A stretch of DNA of 14,220 nt from Leptolinea sp964404415 (GTDB lineage Bacteria > Chloroflexota > Anaerolineae > Anaerolineales > Anaerolineaceae): NCBI GenBank assembly GCA_964404415.1, contig CAYOKC010000099.1, positions 1 to 14,220 on the forward strand, given 5' to 3'. The notes under the pieces are model-generated. The model did not search any database and was not told the DNA's origin. It saw only the letters and a program-made list of their open reading frames with translations. This document shows, piece after piece, positions 7,175 through 14,108 of this stretch (position 1 is its first letter; the number at the start of each line of letters is the position of its first letter). The translations under genes and the position numbers were made by a program.

Positions 7175-8063
7175 AGTTCACCGGAACGCTCAGTCTATCG
7201 CCCACTTTCAGGCGGGCATGGGTGCTTTCACCCAGTTTTTTCCAGTAGGCATCCCGGTCGGGGAGGCCGAAAACCCATTCATCCAGATATTGCTGAACTG
7301 ATTCGGGGGTTTCGCTGATCTTATCCCATTGCAGGTAGAACTCATTGTCGCGGTCATAATACCCTTGCGTGTAGCTTGGGTGACTGCAGAAGGGTACATG
7401 GCATACGGCATCCACGATCAGGTCCGGAATGAGGGTGCGGTTGGGATCTGAACGGATCACCTCTTCCGGCACGATCTCTTCTGCCGTAAGTATGACTCGT
7501 TCCGCGGCAAAAGCGGCTTCCTTTTGTTCGCCGAGGATGCCCCAGATCTGCGCGTTGCCGCTCGAGTCTGCCCGTTGAACGTGGATAATGGCCACGTCGG
7601 GGTTGAGCGCGGGAACCACCACCACCGGCTTGCCGGAATAGGGGTCGGTCACCCGTTTGAAATTCGAGTTGACCTTTTCCAGGTCAAACGCGCCGGTTTC
7701 ATTCATCGGCAGAAAAGGCAGGCCGGACGCACCGGCCTGCAATCGGGTGATCATGGCAAAGTGGGAGTATTCTTCGATCTCTACAAGCTTCTTTTCCACC
7801 AGGGAACGCAGGTTGCGCAATGACCCTACGCCCGGGTTTCCCATGTATGAAAAGATGATCTTTGACGCGCATCCAGCCGCGGCCATCTGTTCATATATGA
7901 GGTCGGGGGTGGCACGGGCCAGGGTCAGGTTCTTGCGCCCCTGCCGGATGATCTCATGCCCGGCAGCGAAGGGGATCAGGTGGGTGAAACCGGCCGCGTA
8001 GACCGAGTCACCATCTTTCACATACTGGCTGACAGCTTCTCTGAGGGAGCAAAGCTTGTTCAT
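7161..8063 (-). CDS. Class I CoA-transferase alpha subunit (glutaconate CoA-transferase-like)
   Basis: A 300-residue alpha subunit partnering the beta subunit encoded next. It starts MNKLCSLREAVSQYVKDGD, followed by YAAGFTHLIPFAAGHEIIR, the family's CoA-binding region. The segment IIFSYMGNPGVGSLRNLR and the later NPDVAIIHVQRADSSGNAQ are characteristic of this subunit. The open frame extends upstream to 8198, but those 45 codons overlap the aldehyde dehydrogenase and have no family resemblance, so the ATG at 8063 is chosen. It lies eight bases past the dehydrogenase stop, preceded by GAGAG. The tight alpha-beta arrangement with overlap fits the obligate heteromeric enzyme. CoA donor and acceptor cannot be read from the sequence. 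Confidence 0.88.
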   Translation of the reverse strand: MNKLCSLREAVSQYVKDGDSVYAAGFTHLIPFAAGHEIIRQGRKNLTLARATPDLIYEQMAAAGCASKIIFSYMGNPGVGSLRNLRSLVEKKLVEIEEYSHFAMITRLQAGASGLPFLPMNETGAFDLEKVNSNFKRVTDPYSGKPVVVVPALNPDVAIIHVQRADSSGNAQIWGILGEQKEAAFAAERVILTAEEIVPEEVIRSDPNRTLIPDLIVDAVCHVPFCSHPSYTQGYYDRDNEFYLQWDKISETPESVQQYLDEWVFGLPDRDAYWKKLGESTHARLKVGDRLSVPVNYGEY

Positions 8064-8071
8064 CGGCGCTC

Positions 8072-9658
8072 TCAGGCTTTGCGGATCTGTGTGCGGATCT
8101 GTTCGTGCATGTACAACTGGACATAATACAGGCCGCCGGCATTCTTGCCGCTCGAACCGGAGCCTTTCCAGCCGCCGAACGGTTGGAAGCCCGGCCAAGC
8201 GCCTGTGGTGGCGCCCTGCGGGCGGTTGGCGTAGTTCACGCCCGCTTCGATCTTATCGAAGAAGGTGGCAACCTCGTCATCGTTGCCATAAATGCCGGCC
8301 GTCAGGCCGTAGGCAACGTCATTGGCGAGTACCAACGCTTCATCCAGGTTTTTCACCCGCCCGATAGTAGAAATGGGCAGGAACATTTCATGTTTCCAGA
8401 GTTGGTGGCTGAAGGGAAGGTTATCTACCAGGGTGGGGGCGCAGAAGTACCCCTTACCCAGGGCGCCATCCGTCAGGATCTTGCCGCCGGTGAGGATCTT
8501 GCCGCTGCGTTTCAGGTCATCCACGAAATTCTGGTAATCATTGTAGGATGCCTTGTTGATCACCGGGCCAAGCCACACTTTGCGGTCGGTGGGGTCGCCG
8601 ATGACCAGTTTGTTGGCGGCATCCACCAGTTTGCCGACAAGCGTATCGTAAATGGAGTCTTCAATGTAAATGCGGGAGGCAGCCGAACATTTCTGTCCCT
8701 GCAAACCGAATGCCGAGCGGATGATGCCGGTAACGGCTGTTTCCAGATCGGCATGTTTGGTGACGATCACCGGGTTTTTGCCGCCCAATTCCAGAATGGT
8801 GGGTCGTACCCACTTGCCGGCGGCAAAATCACGGTAAAGTTTCATGCCCACACCGTAGGAGCCGGTGAAGGTGACGCCGGCCACATCCGGGTGTTCAATC
8901 AATGCCTGCCCGAGGGTGGCGCCGCCGCCGGTGACGTAGTTAAAAACACCGGCGGGAAGACCCGCGTCACGCAGGCATTCCGCCAGCAGTCGGGCTGTCC
9001 AGGGGGTATCGGTGGCAGGTTTCATCACCACGGTATTGCCAGCGGCCAGAGCCGCGCCGACAGGCCCGCCCGTGAGCGCGCACGGGAAGTTGAAGGGACT
9101 GATCACCAGCCAGACGCCGTACGGGCGCAGCACGGAGGTGTTATCGGCTTTAAAGCCCACCAGCGGGTCGTGGCCCATTTCATACACAAAGCCTTTGTGG
9201 GCTTCCACCTGGTCACAGGCATAGCGGATCAGATCGGCTGTTTCAGCGGCGTCACCCAGCGCTTCGGTGCGGTTCTTGCCGACTTCCAGTGACATGGCCA
9301 CGCCGAATTCATAGATGCGTTCGTCCATCAGGGCGGCGGTTTTTCGCAGCAATTCAACGCGTTTCTCCCAGGGGGTGTGCGACCAGGCCGGGAAAGCTTT
9401 CTTCGCGGCGGTCACCGCCAGGTTGGCCGTCTCAGCGTTGCCCTTCTGGAAGATCCCCAGCACCATACCGGTGTCAATGGGGGAGCGGTTTTCAAATTTC
9501 TCATCTACCTTTACTTCTTTGCCATCGATGAACATGGCATATTCTTCACCCAGGCGGGCTTTTTTCTCCGCGAGGGTTGCCTCAAAGCGGGTATGCAATT
9601 CTTCAGGGGGATTAAACATTGTGGCATAGGTCAACTTAAACGCAGACGATTCGGTCAT
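8072..9658 (-). CDS. Aldehyde dehydrogenase, 1-pyrroline-5-carboxylate dehydrogenase-like
   Basis: A 528-residue NAD(P)-dependent aldehyde dehydrogenase. Visible catalytic elements are Asn190 in SPFNFP, Lys213 in VMKPA, Glu290 in LELGGKNP and the nucleophile Cys324 in GQKCSAASR. The GLQGQKCSAASR context, the NRPQGATTGAWPGFQPFGGW segment and the GSGSSGKNAGG C-terminus resemble the RocA/PutA-type L-glutamate-gamma-semialdehyde (P5C) dehydrogenases, the last step of proline, arginine and ornithine oxidation to glutamate. The length also fits, being longer than ordinary aldehyde dehydrogenases because of an N-terminal extension. The ATG at 9658 has a strong GGAGG nine bases upstream. It is the first gene of the six-gene series and has a good promoter at 9700-9728 and a leader with inverted repeats. 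Substrate assignment is by resemblance only; another semialdehyde is possible. Confidence 0.85.
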   Translation of the reverse strand: MTESSAFKLTYATMFNPPEELHTRFEATLAEKKARLGEEYAMFIDGKEVKVDEKFENRSPIDTGMVLGIFQKGNAETANLAVTAAKKAFPAWSHTPWEKRVELLRKTAALMDERIYEFGVAMSLEVGKNRTEALGDAAETADLIRYACDQVEAHKGFVYEMGHDPLVGFKADNTSVLRPYGVWLVISPFNFPCALTGGPVGAALAAGNTVVMKPATDTPWTARLLAECLRDAGLPAGVFNYVTGGGATLGQALIEHPDVAGVTFTGSYGVGMKLYRDFAAGKWVRPTILELGGKNPVIVTKHADLETAVTGIIRSAFGLQGQKCSAASRIYIEDSIYDTLVGKLVDAANKLVIGDPTDRKVWLGPVINKASYNDYQNFVDDLKRSGKILTGGKILTDGALGKGYFCAPTLVDNLPFSHQLWKHEMFLPISTIGRVKNLDEALVLANDVAYGLTAGIYGNDDEVATFFDKIEAGVNYANRPQGATTGAWPGFQPFGGWKGSGSSGKNAGGLYYVQLYMHEQIRTQIRKA

Positions 9659-9659
9659 T

Positions 9660-9688
9660 GATTCAAGCCTCCAAAAATAATTTGAATC
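9660..9688 (-). repeat. Inverted repeat GATTCAA-N15-TTGAATC enclosing the ribosome-binding site of the aldehyde dehydrogenase
   Basis: Two perfect 7-bp arms (9660-9666 and 9682-9688) have centres 22 bp apart, about two helical turns. In the mRNA the GGAGG (9668-9672) lies in the 15-base loop and the ATG begins one base after the second arm. It could be a protein operator just downstream of the transcription start or an RNA hairpin influencing translation. Seen directly; function inferred. Confidence 0.6.
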
Positions 9689-9699
9689 GGGTAATTACC

Positions 9700-9728
9700 A
9701 GTATAGTCAATGGGATGCTTTCAGTCAA
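9700..9728 (-). promoter_or_regulatory. Sigma-70-type promoter of the ALDH-CoA-transferase operon
   Basis: On the minus strand TTGACT (9723-9728) and TATACT (9700-9705) are separated by exactly 17 bp, each with five of six consensus matches. Transcription would start near 9693, leaving a leader of about 35 bases that contains the GATTCAA/TTGAATC repeat. No comparable promoter is visible before the other five genes of the series. Confidence 0.72.
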
Positions 9729-9737
9729 AATCATCCC
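9712..9737. repeat. Inverted repeat GGGATG-N14-CATCCC flanking the -35 box
   Basis: Perfect 6-bp arms at 9712-9717 and 9732-9737, centres 20 bp apart, enclose the -35 hexamer of the operon promoter, with one arm in the -35/-10 spacer. The position and spacing suit a dimeric regulator. No particular regulator family is recognised. Confidence 0.45.
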
Positions 9738-9747
9738 GGACGATATA

Positions 9748-9764
9748 ACCGGTCATATGCCGGT
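9748..9764. repeat. Inverted repeat ACCGG-tcatatg-CCGGT between the DsrE-like gene and the operon promoter
   Basis: Five-bp arms with a 7-base centre lie 30 bp downstream of the DsrE-like stop. On the minus strand no T run follows, so it is at best a weak terminator for that gene, or an upstream regulatory site for the next operon. Confidence 0.3.
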
Positions 9765-9793
9765 ATTTTTCACGAACAAACCGGTGAGCTGGA

Positions 9794-10135
9794 TTACAGG
9801 CTGACGACTTTATCCGCCTGCTGGATGGATTCCAGGATATCCGGCATCCCACCGACTATTCCAACTTTCACTTTGTCGGCCACTCCCAGCGAGTCAACGC
9901 AGGTTTTGCAGATGATCAGGTGGGAACCTTTTGATTCGAGTTCAGCCAGTTGGGGCAAAACCCGCGAATCTTCACAGGCTAACAAGACACCTTCTGTGTA
10001 GAAAAGGATCCGGTCAGGCAGATCACCGGAGGTCAAAGTCAGACTGAGATACTTTTCCGCCAGAGTCTGCTGCAAGCCGGCGGGACCATCCCCCATACCA
10101 TTGCGGGTAAATACTAAAACTGTGGATTTCGCCAT
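9794..10135 (-). CDS. DsrE/YedF-like small sulfurtransferase-family protein
   Basis: A 113-residue soluble protein of the DsrE-like fold (sulfur relay, YedF C-terminal-like). It begins MAKSTVLVFTRNGMGDGP, then has the DRILFYTEGVLLACEDS block with Cys54, and LIICKTCVDSLGVADKV with a CxxC pair (Cys76, Cys79). KVGIVGGMPDIL near the end is typical of YedF-type proteins. Known relatives pass or sense sulfur through such cysteines, but a partner such as TusA, a sulfur-transferase operon or a selenium gene is absent here. The ATG at 10135 is chosen because GAGG lies five bases upstream. The in-frame GTG at 10141 overlaps that ribosome-binding site and is unlikely to be used. It is transcribed divergently from the DUF429-like gene and is followed by the next operon's promoter, so it is probably monocistronic. 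Confidence 0.75.
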   Translation of the reverse strand: MAKSTVLVFTRNGMGDGPAGLQQTLAEKYLSLTLTSGDLPDRILFYTEGVLLACEDSRVLPQLAELESKGSHLIICKTCVDSLGVADKVKVGIVGGMPDILESIQQADKVVSL

Positions 10136-10139
10136 TGTC

Positions 10140-10145
10140 ACCTCG
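10140..10145 (-). promoter_or_regulatory. Ribosome-binding site that fixes the DsrE-like start
   Basis: On the minus strand CGAGGTGACAATG places GAGG five bases before the ATG. The GTG two codons earlier uses the last G of that same motif, so it cannot be served by it. Confidence 0.65.
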
Positions 10146-10183
10146 TAGTTATATGAATAATGTTTTGACGGGACAGGGTAGAT

Positions 10184-10197
10184 GATAACCGATTATC
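10184..10197. repeat. Small inverted repeat GATAA-ccga-TTATC in the divergent intergenic region
   Basis: Five-bp arms and a 4-base centre lie between the DsrE-like and DUF429-like genes. It may be an operator for one or both, or chance. A TTGACG at 10165-10170 nearby has no matching -10 at normal spacing. Confidence 0.25.
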
Positions 10198-10252
10198 CTC
10201 CGGCGACCGGGTGAATTTGCGCGCCATGCCGGGTTCGATTAAACTCTACGGT

Positions 10253-10993
10253 ATGGCGGAATCATTTCAAACATACATCGGGATAGATGTTCAGGCCGGG
10301 CCAAAACCGTATTTTTATACGGCGATGAATTCCAGCCTCGAGATGATCGCCTGCGGGCATGGCCGCAGGCAGGATGTGATCGCCTATCTGGCCGGGCAGT
10401 CTTCGGCGCTGGTAGCTGTCAATGGACCGGTTTGCCTGGCGCAGGATTCCGTGCAGATCGGGTTGTTTGAAGCCGGGGAGGCCGGCCAGGCAGCGAGCCG
10501 CAGCGGGGACCGCGAACTGGAAGCCGGCGGTTTTCACGATCTGGCTGTTCCCGAACACACAAAAAAAGCACCCCTGTGGGTGGAGCGCAGCCTGGAACTG
10601 GCGGAGGCTCTCAAGCGGCTCGAGTATTCGATGGATACCAGCAGCCGCCAGTTTTTTGAAACACAATCCGACGCCGCGTACTGGCTTGCCACCGGCGCCA
10701 TGCCATACGATTCCCGTTCACTGGAAGGACGCCTACAGCGTCACCTGTTGCTGTGGGAATTCGGGCTGGCCGTAAAAGACCCGATGAATTTTCTTGAGGA
10801 ATTTACACGTTTCCGGCTGCGCACGTCACAGGTGCCGTTGGAGCAGATCCTGCCCGGGCATGAACTGCGGGCGATGATCGCCGCGTCAACCGCCTGGCTG
10901 CTTGACAACCATCCCGGCCGGGTGCGGTGTTATGGAACTGTCAACGCGGGAGAGGTTATCCTTCCGCTGGAATTCAACCGCAAACAGAATTGA
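10253..10993 (+). CDS. DUF429-like protein (predicted RNase H-fold)
   Basis: A 246-residue soluble protein. It opens MAESFQTYIGIDVQAGPKP, the G-I-D strand that begins DUF429 proteins and would hold the first acidic residue of an RNase H-like fold. A second strand (SSALVAVNGPVCLAQ) sits where DUF429 proteins have their next conserved motif; here it has Asn where a second Asp is often found. The C-terminal half is helical, with an RLRTSQVPLEQILPGHELRA segment and a final RVRCYGTVNAGEVILP strand. The family function is not established; nuclease activity is only predicted from the fold, and the Asn makes it doubtful. The start is uncertain: the frame is open back to GTG 10211, but the family motif begins naturally at the ATG at 10253, and no candidate has a clear ribosome-binding sequence. 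It ends three bases from the convergent LamG-like gene. Confidence 0.6.
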   Translation: MAESFQTYIGIDVQAGPKPYFYTAMNSSLEMIACGHGRRQDVIAYLAGQSSALVAVNGPVCLAQDSVQIGLFEAGEAGQAASRSGDRELEAGGFHDLAVPEHTKKAPLWVERSLELAEALKRLEYSMDTSSRQFFETQSDAAYWLATGAMPYDSRSLEGRLQRHLLLWEFGLAVKDPMNFLEEFTRFRLRTSQVPLEQILPGHELRAMIAASTAWLLDNHPGRVRCYGTVNAGEVILPLEFNRKQN

Positions 10994-10996
10994 CGG

Positions 10997-11815
10997 TCAC
11001 TGTTCTTCAGGAACTGAAATCACCGGTTGCTGGATTTCCAGAACAGCCGGCGCGGGGTTCTCCTGTGTGCCGAAATGAACCGATCCGCCGGTTGAAAACG
11101 CGGCAAATTGGTTGTCAATCCAGATGACCAGTCCCAGGGGCGGGCGGGGTGACACCATGCTGGTGTAAACCACCTGCCCATTAACCGAAAAGACCACGGA
11201 CCCGGTCAACCAGTCCAGCCGGTAGGAATGCCATTGTGTCGCGTCATGGTTCAAAATGGCATACTCATCGTGAATGAACCGGGCAGCCGCGCGCCGAACC
11301 TGGCGTGCGGTATTCCGCGTGAGCAGAAGCGGGAGGAGAGGAAGTCCCAGAGTGAGCACCGCCGGAGGTACAGGTCGGGAAGCGAAGACGGATGCCATCA
11401 AACCGTTTGCCGGCGTGGTTGATTGGAAGCTGAGGTCATTTTTAGGGGAGCCAAAAAAGAACCAGGCGGCCTGTGGAAGCGCGGGCAGGCGGATCCCCGA
11501 GCCGCGAATGCCCATTCCCAGGGCAAACGGGTCGTTCCAGAAGCCGAAACCCCACGTTCCGGGCAATGACCGGTCAGACACACGCGCCTTCATGGTGAGT
11601 GAGACCGGAGGCCGGTACAGGAGATCCCCACGGGGTAACCGGGAATAGTCATCCATCTGTGCCAGGCGGTACCGGCTGGCTGGCCCGGCTTCTATCCGGA
11701 ATAGCAAGGACGGCCCATCTGTGGTTTCTGAACAGGTTACCTGCCCGGTGTTCCGGGTATTCTCATTAATAGCTGAATACATTCCCATACAGGGATTATT
11801 CTCTAAACACACCAT
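10997..11815 (-). CDS. Concanavalin A-like (LamG/GH16-fold) domain protein
   Basis: A 272-residue protein whose segments suggest a jelly-roll (ConA-like lectin/glucanase) fold. They are SLTMKARVSDRSLPGTWGFG followed by FWNDPF (residues about 72-97), WFFFGSPKNDLSF (119-130), and ATQWHSYRLDWLTGSVVFSV, then NGQVVYTSM, PPLGLVIWIDNQFAAFS (192-241). The WH-YRLDW...V-F-VNG pattern is what sugar-binding or GH16-like proteins show, but the GH16 catalytic ExDxxE motif is absent, so an enzyme of that family is unlikely. There is no signal peptide; a short hydrophobic stretch (residues 153-165) is probably core. It follows the chemoreceptor gene by 39 bp on the same strand, so the two may be co-transcribed. 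A carbohydrate-related role is inferred only from the fold. Confidence 0.6.
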   Translation of the reverse strand: MVCLENNPCMGMYSAINENTRNTGQVTCSETTDGPSLLFRIEAGPASRYRLAQMDDYSRLPRGDLLYRPPVSLTMKARVSDRSLPGTWGFGFWNDPFALGMGIRGSGIRLPALPQAAWFFFGSPKNDLSFQSTTPANGLMASVFASRPVPPAVLTLGLPLLPLLLTRNTARQVRRAAARFIHDEYAILNHDATQWHSYRLDWLTGSVVFSVNGQVVYTSMVSPRPPLGLVIWIDNQFAAFSTGGSVHFGTQENPAPAVLEIQQPVISVPEEQ

Positions 11816-11854
11816 ACTCGCAACTGCACGGTACAGAGATTCGGAATTAACGCG

Positions 11855-13867
11855 TCAGTCGAGCTTGAATTGTTCGACGATCTTCTCCAGTTGATCCGCC
11901 AGCCCGGATAATGCCACGGCGGACTCGGAGACTTCCTCCGCCTGCGCGCTCATCTCTTCGGCCGAAGCGGAGACTTCTTCCACCGCGGCAGAGTTTTCTT
12001 CCGAAATTGACGCGATGTTCTCTATGGCCTGCATTACCTCGGTTGAACTGGCTGCCATCTGTTCGGTGGCGGCTGTGTTCTCTTCCACCACGGCGGATAC
12101 CGTTTCCACGGCGGATACCAATTCACTGGCTGTCGCTGACATTGTCCCCGCGGAAGCCGAGGCATCCTTCGCCTGCCGGTTGACATTCTCGCTGGAGGTC
12201 AGGATATTCTGCAGCGCGTCACCGGATTGGTTGGCCAGGCTGACTCCCGCGTCCACTTCTTTGGAACCGCTGTTCATGGCTTCAACTGCTTCAGCCACGG
12301 ATTGTTGAATGTGTGAGATTAACCCGGCAATTTCTTTTGTGGATGTGGATGACCGTTCCGCCAGTTTCCGCACTTCATCGGCGACAACGGCAAAACCCTT
12401 ACCAGCTTCACCGGCGCGGGCGGCTTCAATGGCGGCGTTCAGGGCCAGCAGGTTGGTTTGCGACGCGATATCTTCAATTGTTGTGACAATGGCGCCAATC
12501 TGGTCGGATCGGGAGCCCATATCCTGTACGATCCGCGAGGAATTGTCGACGGCTTTCTTTATGGATTGCATCCCCGATAGCGTTTGATTTACAGTCTGGT
12601 ATCCGCGCCGCGCGGCTTCCGCTGCTTCGTTGGAATCCGCGACCACCTGGTCAATATTGCCGGATACATGGTCGATGGCTTCCGATAGTTTATTGGTCAT
12701 GGTGAAGGCTTTCGTGGTGGCGTTGGCCTGATCCTGAGCACCGTGAGCCACACCGTCAATGGCACGCCCCATTTGTTCTATGGACGAGGCGGTCCGGTTC
12801 ACGGCTTCCGCCTGCTGGGTAGTTCCAGTTGCCACCTGTTGAATGGTGGTGGAAATCTGGTTGGTCGCCTGGCTGGATTGATTGGAAGCATTGGCCAATT
12901 GATCTGATGTTTCTTTTACCCGTAAAGTCGCCGAAGCAACATCCGAGATCGTTTTATGCAGATTCCGAGACATGATCAGCAGCATGTTTCCCAGGGTATC
13001 GTCGGCTGATTTCGGCTGAACCACCACCGAAAGGTCATTGTTGGCTATCGAAGAGGCGGCAGTTGTCATCTCCATCAGATAACGCCGTGTGCTCACAACA
13101 GACCGGCAAAGATCACCAAATTCATCTTTTCGCGCCAACAGAAGTTTTCTGGTTTTCTCTTCAATCACCAGGTCAGTGCTGCCCAGCATTAATGTGTGAA
13201 GGGCGCTATCCAATGCTTTCAGGGGAATATTGATACTTTGGCTGAGGACGAAGACAATAATTATGGAGACGGCGAGGCAAATCAGAAATCCGGATGCCAG
13301 GATGATTCGCGTCGTGTGAAAAATATTGACCGCGGACGCGTATTTCTCTTCTGATTCCTCCTGCAATTGCTTCTCCAACAGGCTGAATTCCTCTTCCACT
13401 GCTTGCTGCGCTTTGAACATCCGCCCGCCGGACGAAACACTCATTAGAGCGCCGGCAAAATTATTATTGGATAGATTGGACGATGCCTCTTCCGCCGCGG
13501 TCTTGAACTCCTGCCAGCTACTAAAGAATTTCCCCAGCCTCTCTGAATCTTTATCCAGTTCTTTCAATACGGCTACTGATCCGTCAACCTCTCGGATGGT
13601 AGTGGTCAGGTCGGATAGGATATCTGAACCCATTTCCGGCGAGGTCATATAACGGTAGATGTCCCCCTTGATCCGGTTGATCTTTCCATATATCTCTTCC
13701 ATTTTTACAACCAGAACCATTTGTTTGTTAGATATCGCATCCAATTTGGAATTCTGGTCTGTTACTCCCTTGAAACCCAGTGCCGTCATAATTAACATCA
13801 GAAAGATGATGATTCCAAAACCCCACGTCAGTTTTCGATTGGTTCGAATATCGTTGACGAAATTCAT
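11855..13867 (-). CDS. Methyl-accepting chemotaxis protein
   Basis: A 670-residue transmembrane chemoreceptor that passes ligand signals to CheA/CheW. Layout: N-terminal cytoplasmic RTNRK, TM1 about 13-33, an extracytoplasmic helical region about 34-185 (four-helix-bundle type, many charged heptads), TM2 about 187-209, a HAMP region about 210-262 starting INIPLKALDS, a second HAMP-like piece to about 305, then the long coiled-coil signalling domain. The hairpin tip is fully conserved: EDIASQTNLLALNAAIEAAR, then AGEAGKGFAVVADEVRKLAE (465-504). Methylation-type Glu/Gln clusters (EENTAATEQMAAS, EENSAAVEEVSAS) follow. There is no NWETF-like C-terminal pentapeptide. The ATG at 13867 has a strong GGGAGG five bases upstream. 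No che genes are nearby, so it must signal to a pathway encoded elsewhere. The ligand is unknown. Confidence 0.95.
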   Translation of the reverse strand: MNFVNDIRTNRKLTWGFGIIIFLMLIMTALGFKGVTDQNSKLDAISNKQMVLVVKMEEIYGKINRIKGDIYRYMTSPEMGSDILSDLTTTIREVDGSVAVLKELDKDSERLGKFFSSWQEFKTAAEEASSNLSNNNFAGALMSVSSGGRMFKAQQAVEEEFSLLEKQLQEESEEKYASAVNIFHTTRIILASGFLICLAVSIIIVFVLSQSINIPLKALDSALHTLMLGSTDLVIEEKTRKLLLARKDEFGDLCRSVVSTRRYLMEMTTAASSIANNDLSVVVQPKSADDTLGNMLLIMSRNLHKTISDVASATLRVKETSDQLANASNQSSQATNQISTTIQQVATGTTQQAEAVNRTASSIEQMGRAIDGVAHGAQDQANATTKAFTMTNKLSEAIDHVSGNIDQVVADSNEAAEAARRGYQTVNQTLSGMQSIKKAVDNSSRIVQDMGSRSDQIGAIVTTIEDIASQTNLLALNAAIEAARAGEAGKGFAVVADEVRKLAERSSTSTKEIAGLISHIQQSVAEAVEAMNSGSKEVDAGVSLANQSGDALQNILTSSENVNRQAKDASASAGTMSATASELVSAVETVSAVVEENTAATEQMAASSTEVMQAIENIASISEENSAAVEEVSASAEEMSAQAEEVSESAVALSGLADQLEKIVEQFKLD

Positions 13868-13975
13868 GGATCCTCCCTTTTCAGGACGATTAGGTTGCCA
13901 GGCGGCTTTAAGCGGGAATGGGCTTGCTGCAGGCGCGTTTAATAACGGATCGTCTGTAACGTATAAAGGAATGAT

Positions 13976-14003
13976 AGTATCCTGCTGATTAATATTCAGT
14001 AAA
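13976..14003 (-). promoter_or_regulatory. Possible promoter for the chemoreceptor gene
   Basis: On the minus strand TTTACT (13998-14003) and GATACT (13976-13981) are 16 bp apart, each matching four of six consensus bases. They lie about 110 bp before the ATG. The match is modest and a motility-type sigma factor could be used instead, so this is tentative. Confidence 0.28.
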
Positions 14004-14084
14004 CATGACGTGTAAAAATAATTAATCTTAAATTAACACTACTTGTACCAAAGTATCCGGTTCTTAAACACTACGGCTCACGTT

Positions 14085-14108
14085 GTTCTAATATAAGAAA
14101 GTTCTAAT
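14085..14108. repeat. Direct repeat GTTCTAAT, two copies 16 bp apart
   Basis: Identical octamers at 14085-14092 and 14101-14108 in the AT-rich region upstream of the chemoreceptor. This may be a regulator site or low-complexity coincidence. Confidence 0.25.

Noticed and set aside
7161..8063. IpdAB-type steroid ring hydrolase instead of CoA-transferase
   Set aside because: The beta subunit keeps the catalytic Glu position of true transferases, and no steroid-degradation genes are nearby; not fully excluded.
8064..8198. Longer CoA-transferase alpha starting at 8198
   Set aside because: The additional 45 codons overlap the aldehyde dehydrogenase and are Arg/Pro-rich without family similarity; the ATG at 8063 matches the usual N-terminus.
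8105..9292. 395-codon open frame on the plus strand
   Set aside because: It is wholly antisense to the well-supported aldehyde dehydrogenase and its translation (Gly/His/Gln-rich, no motif) looks like a shadow of GC-biased codons.
9748..9770. Intrinsic terminator on the plus strand (hairpin followed by five Ts)
   Set aside because: The stem is only 5 bp and no plus-strand gene lies upstream to be terminated; kept only as an inverted repeat.
10165..10196. Plus-strand promoter TTGACG for the DUF429-like gene
   Set aside because: No acceptable -10 hexamer occurs at 16-18 bp; the nearest AT-rich hexamer (GATTAT) is 20 bp away.
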